Below, piece after piece: positions 24,767-34,212 of a stretch of 64,000 nt of DNA (position 1 is its first letter; the number at the start of each line of letters is the position of its first letter). The position numbers and the translations under genes were made by a program. The notes under the pieces were generated by a model, which worked only from the letters and a program-made list of their open reading frames with translations, did no database searches and had not been told where the DNA came from. Source of the stretch: Phycisphaerales bacterium (GTDB lineage: Bacteria > Planctomycetota > UBA1135 > UBA2386); assembly GCA_020247305.1 (NCBI GenBank), contig JADCJE010000066.1, positions 1 to 64,000 of the forward strand, written 5' to 3'.

Positions 24767-25099
24767 TCACGAGCCGCCGGCGCCGCGCACGAACGGCAGG
24801 CCGCAGCCGGCCCAGTACGCCATGCCGCCGCGCAGGTTGGCGAGCTTCTGGAAGCCGGCCTTGGCCAGGATCTCGCAGGCGAACAGGCTGCGCCGGCCGT
24901 GCTCGCAGTGCACCAGCCAGTTGGCTGCCTTGTCGAGTTCGCGCAGGCGCTGCTCCAGTTCCTGCACCGGCACCAGCACGGAACCCGGCAGGCGGTGGCT
25001 CTGGTGTTCCTGCGGCGTGCGCACGTCGAGGATGCGCAGCGTCTTGTCGGCGGCGAGTTCCTGCTGCGCTTCGTTCGGATCGAGGTCGCGGTAGCTCAT
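24767..25099 (-). CDS. single-domain rhodanese
   Basis: 110 aa with the rhodanese fold: ILDVRTPQEHQSHRLPGSVLVPVQEL and the active-site loop CEHGRRS with catalytic C65, then FQKLANLRGGMAYWAGCGLP. It would carry persulfide sulfur in the cytoplasm, possibly from IscS-type donors. It converges on the aminotransferase gene with 19 nt between stops. A 66-nt gap separates it from the Rieske gene upstream. Confidence 0.93.
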   Translation of the reverse strand: MSYRDLDPNEAQQELAADKTLRILDVRTPQEHQSHRLPGSVLVPVQELEQRLRELDKAANWLVHCEHGRRSLFACEILAKAGFQKLANLRGGMAYWAGCGLPFVRGAGGS

Positions 25100-25165
25100 G
25101 GCGGGGGCGCGATGGGACCGCGGCGGCGGGCCGCCGTCAACGCGCGCGGTCCGCGGCGGCGACGC

Positions 25166-25492
25166 CTACGCCGGCTTGCCCGGCCACGCCACCAGCACGC
25201 GGCCCTGCTCCTCGCGCACGTCGTAGGCGCGGACGTTCCACGCCTCGCCGATGTCGCACGCGCCGGTGGCGAGGTCGAACTGCCAGCAGTGGAGGAAGCA
25301 CGCGACCTTGCCGCCGGTGACGACGCCGTCGCACAGCGGCGCGCTGGCGTGCGGGCAGGCGTTGTCGATCGCGCGGAGGACGCCGTCGACGCGGAAGATC
25401 GCCAGCCAGTGGCCGTCGACGGACACCGGCGCGCCGGGGCCAAAGCGCAGGTCGGCGAGCGCGCCGACGTCGACCCAGCGCAGGTCGCTCAC
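25166..25492 (-). CDS. Rieske [2Fe-2S] ferredoxin-like protein
   Basis: 108 aa from GTG 25492. Ligands are complete: CPH (C46, H48) and CFLH (C65, H68), 16 residues apart, as in NirD/BphF-type Rieske ferredoxins; NIGEAWNVRAYDV-like C-terminal strands follow. There is no signal peptide, so it is a soluble electron carrier or a small subunit. It overlaps the trmB stop by 4 nt; its partner oxygenase or reductase is not in the window. Confidence 0.9.
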   Translation of the reverse strand: MSDLRWVDVGALADLRFGPGAPVSVDGHWLAIFRVDGVLRAIDNACPHASAPLCDGVVTGGKVACFLHCWQFDLATGACDIGEAWNVRAYDVREEQGRVLVAWPGKPA

Positions 25493-26199
25493 CGCGGCAG
25501 CCTCCGGAAGGCGAAGCGCCGGATGACGCGGCCCTCCTCGATGTACTTGCGTTCGAAGTTGGTCGGCGAGAAGGCGTGGCCGGGGCCGAGCGCGCGCACG
25601 CGCGCCTCCTCGGCCTCGTCGCGGGCGAAGTCGGCGGCGCTGCCCATGACGCGCGCGACCTGGCCGGAGTACGCGGCGTTGTCGCTCGCGAAGTACAGCC
25701 AGCCGTCGTCGCGCAGCGCCCGCGCCAGCACCGGCACGACGTCCGGCGTGAAGAAGCGGCGGCCGGCGTGCCGGCGCTTGGGCCACGGGTCGGGGAAGTA
25801 GACGTGCACGGCCGCCAGTTCGCCCGCTTCGACCCGGTCGGCGAGGAACAGCTTGCCGTTGTCGACCAGGAACAGGCCGTTGCCGCGGCCGCTCTCGTGC
25901 AGGCGCGTCGCCGCCATGGTCGCGTACGCCGGCGCGGCTTCGATGCCGAGCAGGAACACGTCCGGCTTGGCCGCCGTCGCCGCCAGCACGAAGGCGCCTT
26001 TGCCCGGGCCGATCTCGATCTCGACGTCGGCGAAACCCGGCGGCGTCAGTTCGCGCAACGAGGGCGGGTTCTTGCCGCCCAGGACGAGCCGGTCGCCCGG
26101 TTGGTCGTCGCCTTCCTGCACGCGGCCGCGGAACGACAGCTTGCCGCCCTGGTGCATGCGCGGGTTGTGCGCCGGCAGGTCGGTTTCGTCGCTGGTCAT
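25489..26199 (-). CDS. trmB: tRNA (guanine-N7-)-methyltransferase
   Basis: 236 aa (ATG 26199; a GTG sits one codon upstream). It methylates G46 of tRNA using SAM. Motifs: SAM site VEIEIGPGKGAFVL, the catalytic VYFPDPWPKRRHAGRRF, and C-terminal PTNFERKYIEEGRVIRRF. The N-terminus is somewhat longer than in E. coli. It overlaps the Rieske gene; the pairing looks like operon packing rather than shared function. Confidence 0.94.
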   Translation of the reverse strand: MTSDETDLPAHNPRMHQGGKLSFRGRVQEGDDQPGDRLVLGGKNPPSLRELTPPGFADVEIEIGPGKGAFVLAATAAKPDVFLLGIEAAPAYATMAATRLHESGRGNGLFLVDNGKLFLADRVEAGELAAVHVYFPDPWPKRRHAGRRFFTPDVVPVLARALRDDGWLYFASDNAAYSGQVARVMGSAADFARDEAEEARVRALGPGHAFSPTNFERKYIEEGRVIRRFAFRRLPR

Positions 26200-26242
26200 C
26201 ACGGGCGAGCATAGCGGCGCGCGGCGCCGCGGCGCATGGCGG

Positions 26243-26860
<618 letters not shown>

Positions 26861-26983
26861 CGGGGGGAACGAGAATAGGGACGGCGCCGCGCGGCGCCAG
26901 GGCGTGGCGAGCCGGCGCCGACAACGCACGCGAGCTTGGTCGGTCCTTCGCGGACCGGGCGCGGCGTTCGGCCGCGGCGGCCG

Positions 26984-27724
26984 TCAGCCGCCGAACATCG
27001 CCAGCCACTCCGCTTCGCTCTTCGGCTTGAACACGAAGTTGCTGCGGCGGGTCTCGCCGAGTCCGGCGTGGCCGCGCGGGTCGTAGGCGTGGCCGGGGTA
27101 GAGCACGACGTCGTCCGGCACCTTCGCCAGCTTCTGCGTCAGCGACAGGTACAGCTCGCGGGCGTCGCCGCCCGGGAAGTCGGTCCGGCCGCAGCCCTGC
27201 AGGAACAGCGTGTCGCCGGCGAGCAACTTGCCGTCGACGAGGAAGCACTGCGAGCCCGGCGTGTGGCCCGGCGTGTGGATCAGCGTGATCGGGACCTCGC
27301 CGACGCGCACGACGTCGCCGCTGTCGTGCAGCGCGAGGTCGCCATGGCTGCAGCCGGTCATGCGCTGGACCCACGGCGCTTCGGCGCGCTGGACGTGCAC
27401 CTTGCACGGGCAGCGGGCCAGCAGCTCGCGCACGCCCTGCAGCTGCTCGCCGTACAGGTCGCCGCCGACGTGGTCGGGGTGGTAGTGCGTCGCCAGCGCG
27501 CCGACGATGCGCATGCCGTCGTGCGCGGCCTTGTCGATCAGCTCGTCGACGGCGTAGCACGGATCGACCAGCACCGCCTCGCCGGTGTCGGCGTCGCCGA
27601 CGGCGTAGACGTAGTTGGCCATCTGCGCGCCGATCGGATCGTCGGCGGCGAAGTCACGGCCGGCGAGCCACTGACGAAAATAGACACGCGAAGAGGCGGG
27701 CGACTTGGGATGATGCGAAGCCAT
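26984..27724 (-). CDS. metallo-beta-lactamase-fold hydrolase, glyoxalase II/persulfide dioxygenase-like
   Basis: 246 aa from ATG 27724. Metal ligands are in THYHPDHVGGD (H80, H82, D84, H85), HTPGHTPGSQCF, GDTLFLQGCGRTDFPGGD and YPGHAYDP. The GRTDFxGGD pattern occurs in ETHE1-like and hydroxyacylglutathione-hydrolase-like enzymes, so it handles a thioester or persulfide. Exact substrate is unclear. Only 2 nt separate its ATG from the divergent 1195-residue gene (the two starts form the palindrome CATCGATG), so each promoter must lie inside the other's coding region or the starts are further inside. Confidence 0.88.
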   Translation of the reverse strand: MASHHPKSPASSRVYFRQWLAGRDFAADDPIGAQMANYVYAVGDADTGEAVLVDPCYAVDELIDKAAHDGMRIVGALATHYHPDHVGGDLYGEQLQGVRELLARCPCKVHVQRAEAPWVQRMTGCSHGDLALHDSGDVVRVGEVPITLIHTPGHTPGSQCFLVDGKLLAGDTLFLQGCGRTDFPGGDARELYLSLTQKLAKVPDDVVLYPGHAYDPRGHAGLGETRRSNFVFKPKSEAEWLAMFGG

Positions 27725-27726
27725 CG

Positions 27727-30700
27727 ATGGTCTGGATGTTAGGACAACGGCGGCGAGGCGGGAACGGACGTTGCGCGACCGCGGTCGCCGCGCTCGCCGT
27801 GATGGCGATGGCGGCGGCCTGCGCCGGCGTCTCGCGCCGGGCGCTCGGCGCCCTGCCGGCCGGCTATGCGGACGCGGTCGCGGATCGCGAGATGGTCGCG
27901 GTCGATTGGCTGGGCGCGGAGTTGCTGGCGCTGCCGCCGCGCGGCGGCGTGCTGGTGGTCGATGGCCGAACGCAACCGGACGCTGCGGCGCTGGCGCCGG
28001 CGACGGACGCGGCGCTGCGGCAGTTCGTCGCCGGGGGCGGCCGGCTGGTCCTGTTCGGCCACGCGGCGCAACTCGTCGGCGCGCTCGGCGTCGAGCCCGA
28101 GGCCCCGGAGGCGACGGTCTTCCGCTGGGGCTACGACGCGCGCGCCGTCGCCGGTCGCGCCGACCTCGGCTTCGAGACGGTCGCCGGCGCGCTGGCGGAC
28201 GTGCTCGACGGCGATCGCGCGGCCGACGGGCCGCAGTGGCTCGCCGGCGCCGCGCCGTGTACGGCGCCGCTCTGTGCCTGGACGGTCGGTGCGCCGCAGG
28301 CCGGCGCGGTGCTCGGCCGCCTGGCGGTCGCGCGCGACGGCGTCGCCGAGGGCCTCGGCGCGCCGGTCGTCGTGCATTGGCGGGCGGGCGCGGGCGAAGT
28401 GCTCGCCTGCGGCGTGCTGCCGCAGCTCGATCATCCGGACGCCGCCATCGCCGCCAGCGCACGCGGCTTCGTGCAGCGCTGCGCCGCGTGGGCGGACCGC
28501 GGCGGCGGCCTCACCGTGCTCGTCGAACGTGGCGACGACGCGCTCGCGGCGGCGTCGAAGCGGGCCGCCGGCGAGCCGCTGCCGCCGGGCGCCCCGCTGG
28601 TGCCGCACTGGGGCTGGGAGGCGCCGCGGGCCGGCGCGCGCGGCGAGCGCAACGGCGACGAGACGCTGGTGGAGGTGCTGCTGCCGAGTTGGCTCGCCGG
28701 CGCCGACACCGCGCTGCTCGGGCTCGTCGGCGAGGACGGCACGTCGCCGATCGCCTGGCCGGCCAGCGACCCGCTGCAGCCGGCGCCGAGCTACCGCAGT
28801 CGCACCGAGGGGCAACCGTGGTCGGCGGCCGCGTTGCACGCGCTCGCCCGGGAAGCACACGCGCGCGGCATGCTCGCCTACGGCGGCCTGTCGCCGCTGC
28901 CGATCGGCGAACGCGCGGTCGAGCGGTTGGTGGCGCTGCGGTACCTCGCGCGCGAACTGGCGTGTGTGCGCGGGCTGGGCGACGGCGCGCTCGACGGCTT
29001 CGTGGTGCCGACGTGGTCGCGCGATCCGTCGGGCCGATCGCTGGCGATGGTGCAGGACTTCCAGCCGGCTGCCGCGCTGCTGCAGACCGGCGAACTCGCG
29101 CCCGAGGTCGGCGGCGCGCTGCGCGCGCTCGACGCCGACGACGGCAGCGTGCGCGGCCTGCCGTTCGCCGGGCTGACGGCGCAGTGGCGCGACGGCTTCC
29201 CGGCGGCGCAGTTCCCGTGCGGCGTGCTCGACGCGCGCGCCGGGCGCGAGTCGACCGCGGATTGGCTCGTCGCCCAGGCAAACGACTTCGTGCGCGCGCG
29301 CGCCGGCCAGGGCGCGGCGATGTGGTGGCGCTGCCACGACCCCGCGGCGCTCGCCGCCGACACGATCGCGTACGTCGCGGGGCTCTCGCTGGAGCCGCTG
29401 CGCGCCGCCGTGGCGATGCCGCTGGCGGCGACCGGCGCCGACGGACTGCGCGCGGCGGCCGCGACGTTGGTGCGCGATCTGCCGGCGTCGTTCGCGGGCC
29501 GCGTCGCTGCGCCAGCGGCAGCGCACGTGCTGCAAAACAACTGGTTCCAGCTCGCCGGCAGCGGCGGCGCGCTGCTCTACGACCCGCGCGGCGAGGCGCG
29601 CTTTGGCGCGGCCGCGCGCCCGGTCACGCCGACCTTCTTGCGCACGCGCTTGTTCGGCGCGGCGCCCGACGCAGCGTCGCTGCGCGCCGAGCGCGTCGAC
29701 TTCCTCGCCGATGGCTCGCGCGCCGAGGGCGGCTATCGCGGCCCGTGGCGCGTCGACGTCGGCGTGCGCGGCGGACCGCTGCCCCCGGCGACGCTCGCGT
29801 GGAACGGCGAACCGCAGTGGCCGGCGGAGCTGCGGCTGCAGTGCAAGCCGTCGCCCGGCTACCACGAACTCGAACTGGCGCTGCGACCCGTCCGCGGCGA
29901 AGGCGTCGTCGCGGTGGCGCTCGACGGCGTGTTGCTGCGCGCGCTGCCGTTCCGCGGCGCCGAGCCGGTGGTGGCGACGGTGCCGGTGCACGTGGCGGAG
30001 GGCGGCGAGCGCGCGCTGTCGCTGCGCGTGCTGGTCGGCGGCGCGGTGGCGTGCGAGCGCCTCGCGCTGCGCCGGGCCGGCGACGTCGGCGTCGAGTCCG
30101 TGGTCGGCGGGCGGGCCGGCAGCCACGCCAGCCTGCGCGAGGTCTCGCAGTCGACCTACCACAGCGAGCAGCTGCTGCTGGAGACCATGGCCGACCTGCC
30201 GGGCTTCGTGCTGCGCACGCGCTGCGAACGCAGCGCCCGCGCGCTGCAGATCGAGCGCACGCTGACGTTCCCCGGCTACGACGCCTTGTCGGCGAGCAGC
30301 GACGACACGACCAAGGACCTGCGCGCGGCGTTCGTGTTGACCTCGGCGGCGGCAGGTGCGCCCGATCTGGTGCTGGTGCCGATGCAGCGCGGCCGCACGG
30401 ACATGCTGCGCTGGCAACCCGGCGAAGTGGTCTGGCGCGGACCCGCCGACGGCGGCGCGCCGCTGCGGCTCGGCGTGCTGCTCCTGCCGCAGGGCGAGGG
30501 CCGTCGGCGCATCGACGAGGCCAAGGCCGCGCTCGCCGCGCTCGCCGATCCGCTGGCCTTCGACCTCGCCGGCAAGCGCCCGTCGGTGACGCTGACGAGC
30601 GACCTGCCGTTCGCTTGGCCGCGGCTGCTGCGCCTCGACAACGCGCCGCCGACGCCGTTCCTGGTGCGGGAGGGTGGGTGGTGGACGCTGCGCGGCAGCC

Positions 30701-31314
30701 AGGACGCCGGCGACGGCCGCCGGTGGCTGCGCGTGCAGCAGGCGCCCGACGACGTGGTCGAGGTCGTCGGCGGGCCGTCGGTGCTCGCGCGCACGCGTCC
30801 CGGACCCGGCTCTCTGCGTTTGCTGGCGCTGCGCGATCCCGAGCCCGGCGCGGCGCTGGTGGCCGTGCTGCAGGCGAGCTCACTGTGCACGCCGTCCGTG
30901 GTGATGGGCCGCGACTTCGCCGAGGTGACGATCGATGGGCAACCGTGGGCGTGGCACGACGGCCGCACCGTGTTCCTGCCCAATCGCCCCGGTCGCTACG
31001 CCGTCGCCACGCGCGATCACGCCGGCGGCCCCGGGCCGCACGTGCGCGCGACGCGCGCGCCGCTGGTCGCCTGCCGCTACCTCGCAGCCGAGCGCACGCT
31101 GCTGCTCGTCACGGCCGCGGGCGCGGCGCGTCCCGCCGAGTTGCCGTGGACGGCCGTGCTCGGCGGCCCGCGTCCCCTCGCCATCGACAACGGCGAGATC
31201 GTCGACGATGCGTCACTGCGCTTCCGCGACGCCGATGCGGCGGCGGCGGCGGCCCGCGGCGGCACGTTGGTGCGATTTGGCAGCGGCGTCTGCCGCATCC
31301 GCTTCGGCGAGTGA
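27727..31314 (+). CDS. large exported protein of unknown function (1195 aa)
   Basis: One uninterrupted frame of 1195 codons, ATG 27727 (a second ATG at 27736). The N-terminus MLGQRRRGGNGRCATAVAALAVMAMAAAC looks like a signal peptide or lipoprotein signal. About 55-160 resembles a class-I amidotransferase-like alpha/beta unit (LLALPPRGGVLVVDGR, LRQFVAGGGRLVLFGHAA), but no catalytic triad is evident. The middle (about 370-560) has a TIM-barrel-like feel (HARGMLAYGGLSPLP, FVVPTWSRD); the rest is beta-rich. No family is recognised and the function is unknown. Codon use resembles the neighbours, so it is a real gene and not an obvious import. Confidence 0.8.
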   Translation: MVWMLGQRRRGGNGRCATAVAALAVMAMAAACAGVSRRALGALPAGYADAVADREMVAVDWLGAELLALPPRGGVLVVDGRTQPDAAALAPATDAALRQFVAGGGRLVLFGHAAQLVGALGVEPEAPEATVFRWGYDARAVAGRADLGFETVAGALADVLDGDRAADGPQWLAGAAPCTAPLCAWTVGAPQAGAVLGRLAVARDGVAEGLGAPVVVHWRAGAGEVLACGVLPQLDHPDAAIAASARGFVQRCAAWADRGGGLTVLVERGDDALAAASKRAAGEPLPPGAPLVPHWGWEAPRAGARGERNGDETLVEVLLPSWLAGADTALLGLVGEDGTSPIAWPASDPLQPAPSYRSRTEGQPWSAAALHALAREAHARGMLAYGGLSPLPIGERAVERLVALRYLARELACVRGLGDGALDGFVVPTWSRDPSGRSLAMVQDFQPAAALLQTGELAPEVGGALRALDADDGSVRGLPFAGLTAQWRDGFPAAQFPCGVLDARAGRESTADWLVAQANDFVRARAGQGAAMWWRCHDPAALAADTIAYVAGLSLEPLRAAVAMPLAATGADGLRAAAATLVRDLPASFAGRVAAPAAAHVLQNNWFQLAGSGGALLYDPRGEARFGAAARPVTPTFLRTRLFGAAPDAASLRAERVDFLADGSRAEGGYRGPWRVDVGVRGGPLPPATLAWNGEPQWPAELRLQCKPSPGYHELELALRPVRGEGVVAVALDGVLLRALPFRGAEPVVATVPVHVAEGGERALSLRVLVGGAVACERLALRRAGDVGVESVVGGRAGSHASLREVSQSTYHSEQLLLETMADLPGFVLRTRCERSARALQIERTLTFPGYDALSASSDDTTKDLRAAFVLTSAAAGAPDLVLVPMQRGRTDMLRWQPGEVVWRGPADGGAPLRLGVLLLPQGEGRRRIDEAKAALAALADPLAFDLAGKRPSVTLTSDLPFAWPRLLRLDNAPPTPFLVREGGWWTLRGSQDAGDGRRWLRVQQAPDDVVEVVGGPSVLARTRPGPGSLRLLALRDPEPGAALVAVLQASSLCTPSVVMGRDFAEVTIDGQPWAWHDGRTVFLPNRPGRYAVATRDHAGGPGPHVRATRAPLVACRYLAAERTLLLVTAAGAARPAELPWTAVLGGPRPLAIDNGEIVDDASLRFRDADAAAAAARGGTLVRFGSGVCRIRFGE

Positions 31315-31320
31315 CGGGCG

Positions 31321-31363
31321 GACGCGCGCCGGGTGGCGTGGCCTTCCGTGGCGCAGGCTCCTA
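31321..31363 (-). repeat. partial copy of the 42043-42210 repeat element
   Basis: Read on the minus strand, these 43 nt match 42044-42086 without gaps at 38 of 43 positions, including an exact 16-nt run (CACGGAAGGCCACGCC). It lies between the 1195-residue gene and the miaE-like gene and ends 11 nt before the preferred GTG start. The matching stretch covers only the left end of the longer element. Confidence 0.6.
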
Positions 31364-31374
31364 CCATCGCCGCC

Positions 31375-31998
31375 GTGATCGACGCTTCCGACGCTGCTGC
31401 CGCTGCGGCCTACGCGACTCCGGCCGCTTGGGCGGTCGCGCAGTTGCCGCACCGCGGCGAACTGCTCGTCGAGCAGGCGCACTTGGAGAAGAAGGCCGCC
31501 GCCGCGGCGATGCAGTTCTTGTTCCGCGTGCCCGCGTCCGCCGCCGCGCTGCGCGGCCTGTCGGCGCTGGCGCGCGAGGAACTCGTGCACTTCGAGCGCA
31601 CGCTGCGGCTGCTCGAGCGCCGCGGCATCGCCTTCGCCGCGCAGGCGCCGTCGCCGTACGCCGAACAACTCAAGCGCGGCTGCGCCCGCACGATGCCCGA
31701 GCGGCTGGTCGACGAACTGCTGGTCGCCGCCGCGATCGAAGCGCGCTCGCACGAACGCATGGCGCTGCTCGCCGCGGCGTTTCGCGGCGACGACGCGGAA
31801 CTCGCCGACTTCTACGCCGACCTCGTCGACGCCGAGGCGCGGCACGCGCCGCTGTACGTCGAACTCGCCGTGGCGGTCGCCGCGCCCGAATTCGTCGCTG
31901 CGCGCCGCGCCGCGCTCGCCGTCCACGAAGCCGCGGTGCTGCGCGAACTGCCGTTCGCGCCCCGGCTGCACAGTGGTTGGCCGGGGAGCCATGGCTGA
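31375..31998 (+). CDS. miaE: MiaE-like tRNA ms2io6A hydroxylase
   Basis: 207 aa from GTG 31375; an upstream in-frame GTG (31333) lies inside a repeat copy, which argues against it. MiaE is a diiron monooxygenase that hydroxylates 2-methylthio-N6-isopentenyl-A37 in tRNA. Ferritin-like iron ligands are visible in LVEQAHLEKKAA, ALAREELVHFERTL, AAIEARSHERMALL and DAEARHAPLY. Helical length and order fit the family. No miaA or miaB is in the window. Confidence 0.85.
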   Translation: MIDASDAAAAAAYATPAAWAVAQLPHRGELLVEQAHLEKKAAAAAMQFLFRVPASAAALRGLSALAREELVHFERTLRLLERRGIAFAAQAPSPYAEQLKRGCARTMPERLVDELLVAAAIEARSHERMALLAAAFRGDDAELADFYADLVDAEARHAPLYVELAVAVAAPEFVAARRAALAVHEAAVLRELPFAPRLHSGWPGSHG

Positions 31999-32812
31999 GC
32001 GCCGCGCCCGCCGCGCCGTCGCGGCGTCGCTCGCCGGCGCGCTGGTCGTCGGCGTGGCCCTGGTGCTGGTCGGCGCGCCGGTGGCGTGGCCGTTCGACGT
32101 CGTCGCCAACCTCGCGCCAGCGCCGCACTGGCCCGAGCTGCGCGCTCCGGCCGCGGCGGCCCCGCATGTCGTGGTGCTGCAGCACGGCCTGTTCCGCACG
32201 GATGCGTCGCTCGGCCGGCTCGCGCGCGCCTTGCGCGCGCACGGCTACGAGGTGCTCAACCCGGGATACACCAGCACGCGCGGGTCGGTCGCCATGCACG
32301 CGGCGGCGCTGGCCAGCGCCGTGTCGGCGCGGACCCAGCGCGGGCAGGTCGCGTCGTGGTCGTTCGTCGGGCACTCCCTCGGCGGCCTGGTCGTCACCAG
32401 CTACCTGCGCCGGCCGGACGCCGTGCGCCCGCGCGCCATCGTGACGTTGGGCTCGCCCCACGCCGGCGCGGCGCTCGCCGACCTGCGCAAGCACTGGTTC
32501 GTGTTCCGCCTCGCGATGGGCAGCGAGGCGGCGTTCGAGCTGTCGCCCGCCGATCCGCTGCACCAACTGCCGTTGCCGTGCCCCGAGGCATTCGGCGCGG
32601 TGGCCGGCCATATCGCCGGTGACGGCCATCCCGACATTCCCGGTCCCGACGATGGCACCGTTGCCGTCGCCGAGGCGCTGCCCGGCGCGGCGAAGGCGCG
32701 CTTGGTGCTGCCGGTGGGGCACACGTGGTTGCCGTCGTCGACCGCCGCGATCGCGGCGGTGCTGCAGTTCGTCGGTGGGGGGAACTTCCCGCCGGAGCCG
32801 ACCGGACGCTAG
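31991..32812 (+). CDS. alpha/beta-hydrolase, lipase-like, membrane-anchored or exported
   Basis: 273 aa from ATG 31991, overlapping the miaE-like stop by 8 nt. An N-terminal hydrophobic anchor (AASLAGALVVGVALVLVGAPVAWPF) precedes the hydrolase fold: HVVVLQHGLFRTDASL (oxyanion region), nucleophile elbow VGHSLGGL with S129, DDGTVAVAEALP with the likely acid, and GHTW with the likely His. This resembles lipase/PGAP1-like acyl hydrolases. The substrate is unknown. Confidence 0.85.
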   Translation: MAERRARRAVAASLAGALVVGVALVLVGAPVAWPFDVVANLAPAPHWPELRAPAAAAPHVVVLQHGLFRTDASLGRLARALRAHGYEVLNPGYTSTRGSVAMHAAALASAVSARTQRGQVASWSFVGHSLGGLVVTSYLRRPDAVRPRAIVTLGSPHAGAALADLRKHWFVFRLAMGSEAAFELSPADPLHQLPLPCPEAFGAVAGHIAGDGHPDIPGPDDGTVAVAEALPGAAKARLVLPVGHTWLPSSTAAIAAVLQFVGGGNFPPEPTGR

Positions 32813-32849
32813 AGTGCGGCGCGCGCTGCCGAACGCGGCGTCGACCCCG

Positions 32850-33362
32850 ATGACTTCCTGGCTCCAACCCCTGTTGCTCGGCGCCGGCTTCGGCGCCGCC
32901 TTCCTGCTCGGCCGCGCCTTCGGCGACGGGCCGGCGACCGTCGCGGCCCAGGATGGCCGCGGCCCGGTCAACCCGGCGCCCGCGCCCGTGCCACTGCCGA
33001 CGAACCCCGAGGCCGCGCCGCCGCCGCCCGTCGTCTACAACGAAGACAATGGTGCGGCCGCCGTCAGCAGCAACGGCTTCCTGGCCGTGACCGGCAGCTA
33101 CGGCGTCGGCACCTCGGTGCTCTACCTCGTCGACACCGTGAACCGGCAGCTGGCCGTCTACGAGGCCCGGGGCGGCGGCATGGACCAGCGGCGCATCGTG
33201 CTGGTCGGCGCCCGCCGCATCGACCTCGACCTGCAGCTGCGCAGCTACAACGACCGCAGCGAGTACGAGTACGACCGCCTGGAACGCCTGTTCCAGCGGG
33301 GCGGCAAGACCGCCGACCCGGACGTCAAGACCGGCCTCGAGCCGGCGAACGGTCGCAAGTAG
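32850..33362 (+). CDS. membrane-anchored protein of unknown function, single-strand repeat-like body
   Basis: 170 aa from ATG 32850. One N-terminal membrane segment (LQPLLLGAGFGAAFLLG), a Pro-rich linker (PAPAPVPLPTNPEAAPPPP), then a short beta-rich part (SNGFLAVTGSYGVGTSVLYLVDTVNRQLAVYEARGG) reminiscent of one propeller blade, and a charged tail. No family recognised. The 33363-33489 gap after it contains a TAGGAT -10-like motif at 33388-33393 for the next gene. Confidence 0.75.
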   Translation: MTSWLQPLLLGAGFGAAFLLGRAFGDGPATVAAQDGRGPVNPAPAPVPLPTNPEAAPPPPVVYNEDNGAAAVSSNGFLAVTGSYGVGTSVLYLVDTVNRQLAVYEARGGGMDQRRIVLVGARRIDLDLQLRSYNDRSEYEYDRLERLFQRGGKTADPDVKTGLEPANGRK

Positions 33363-33489
33363 CACTTTCCTCCAGCGGCCCGCAGGCTAGGATCCACACC
33401 GTCGCGGCACCGCTCGCTGGCGCGCCGCGGCAGGTTTCGCCCTCCGCTTCCTCTCCCCAGGCTCGTCCAAGACGCATCGAGGTAGGTCC

Positions 33490-33990
33490 GTGTCCGACAA
33501 GAACGACGATTTCGTCTCCTTCGAGAACGCCATGCGCGAACTGAAGCTGCGCAGCGAAGAACTGCGCAAGCTGGTCTCGCAGGGCGACATCCGCGCCAAG
33601 AAGGAAGGCGCTTCGATGAAGTTCAAGCGCCAGGACGTCGACGCGCTCGCCGAGCGCTTCACCTCCGACACGGGTGGCGCGGCGAAGCCGGCCGGCGATG
33701 CGCTGGAGGACGACACCGGCATGGTGACCGAGCAGATCTCCGACGAGGACACGCTCCTCGCCGAGGATGCGCCGGCGCCGACCAAGGCGGCGCGTCCCGC
33801 GGCGCAGCGCGCGGCGCGGCCGGTGGCGGTCGCGGCGGCGTCGGGTCCGGCGGCCAAGGAGCCGGGCTGGGTGACGGCGATGGCCATCGTCGGCTTCCTC
33901 GTGTTCCTCTGGGCGACGATGATCCACTACTCGATCAGCCAGGAGCAGAACCCGAAGGACAGCATGTTCACGTCGGCCTGGTCCGGCTGA
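33490..33990 (+). CDS. tail-anchored protein with excisionase/MerR-like HTH
   Basis: 166 aa from GTG 33490, preceded by a good Shine-Dalgarno (GAGG at 33479-33482). Residues 9-58 (FENAMRELKLRSEELRKLVSQGDIRAKKEGASMKFKRQDV) look like a winged helix-turn-helix of the excisionase/MerR type. An acidic, then Ala/Pro-rich linker leads to a single membrane helix at 127-146 (WVTAMAIVGFLVFLWATMIH), with about 20 residues after it. A DNA-binding-like head on a C-terminal membrane tail is unusual; it may bind a protein or DNA near the membrane. A strong intrinsic terminator follows at 34023. Confidence 0.8.
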   Translation: MSDKNDDFVSFENAMRELKLRSEELRKLVSQGDIRAKKEGASMKFKRQDVDALAERFTSDTGGAAKPAGDALEDDTGMVTEQISDEDTLLAEDAPAPTKAARPAAQRAARPVAVAAASGPAAKEPGWVTAMAIVGFLVFLWATMIHYSISQEQNPKDSMFTSAWSG

Positions 33991-34022
33991 TCCGGTTCTT
34001 CGCCGACGCCTCCGGTCGTGCT

Positions 34023-34074
34023 CGCCGCGAGCCGCGGTGCCCGTGATGCGGGCGCCTGCGGCTCGCGGCGTTTT
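34023..34074 (+). terminator. strong intrinsic terminator
   Basis: A perfect 13-bp stem, CGCCGCGAGCCGC (34023-34035) with GCGGCTCGCGGCG (34058-34070), encloses a second stem GGTGCCCG/CGGGCGCC with loop TGATG (one G-U pair, one bulged T). TTTT follows at 34071-34074. It closes the unit ending with the tail-anchored HTH gene and isolates the OmpA-like gene. Confidence 0.85.
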
Positions 34075-34212
34075 GCGGTTTGCGGGCCATTCGCGCCACT
34101 TCCCGTTGTGGCATTCGCTCCGTGGGCGCGCTAGCGTGCCCGCCCTGCGGCGAAGCACCACCGGTCGGTGCGGCGTCGCACCGAATCCTGACTTGCACAC
34201 GAGGGGGCACCC

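Noticed and set aside
31333-31374. Upstream GTG start for the miaE-like gene
   Set aside because: Lies within the repeat copy at 31321-31363, so the coding sequence more likely begins at GTG 31375.
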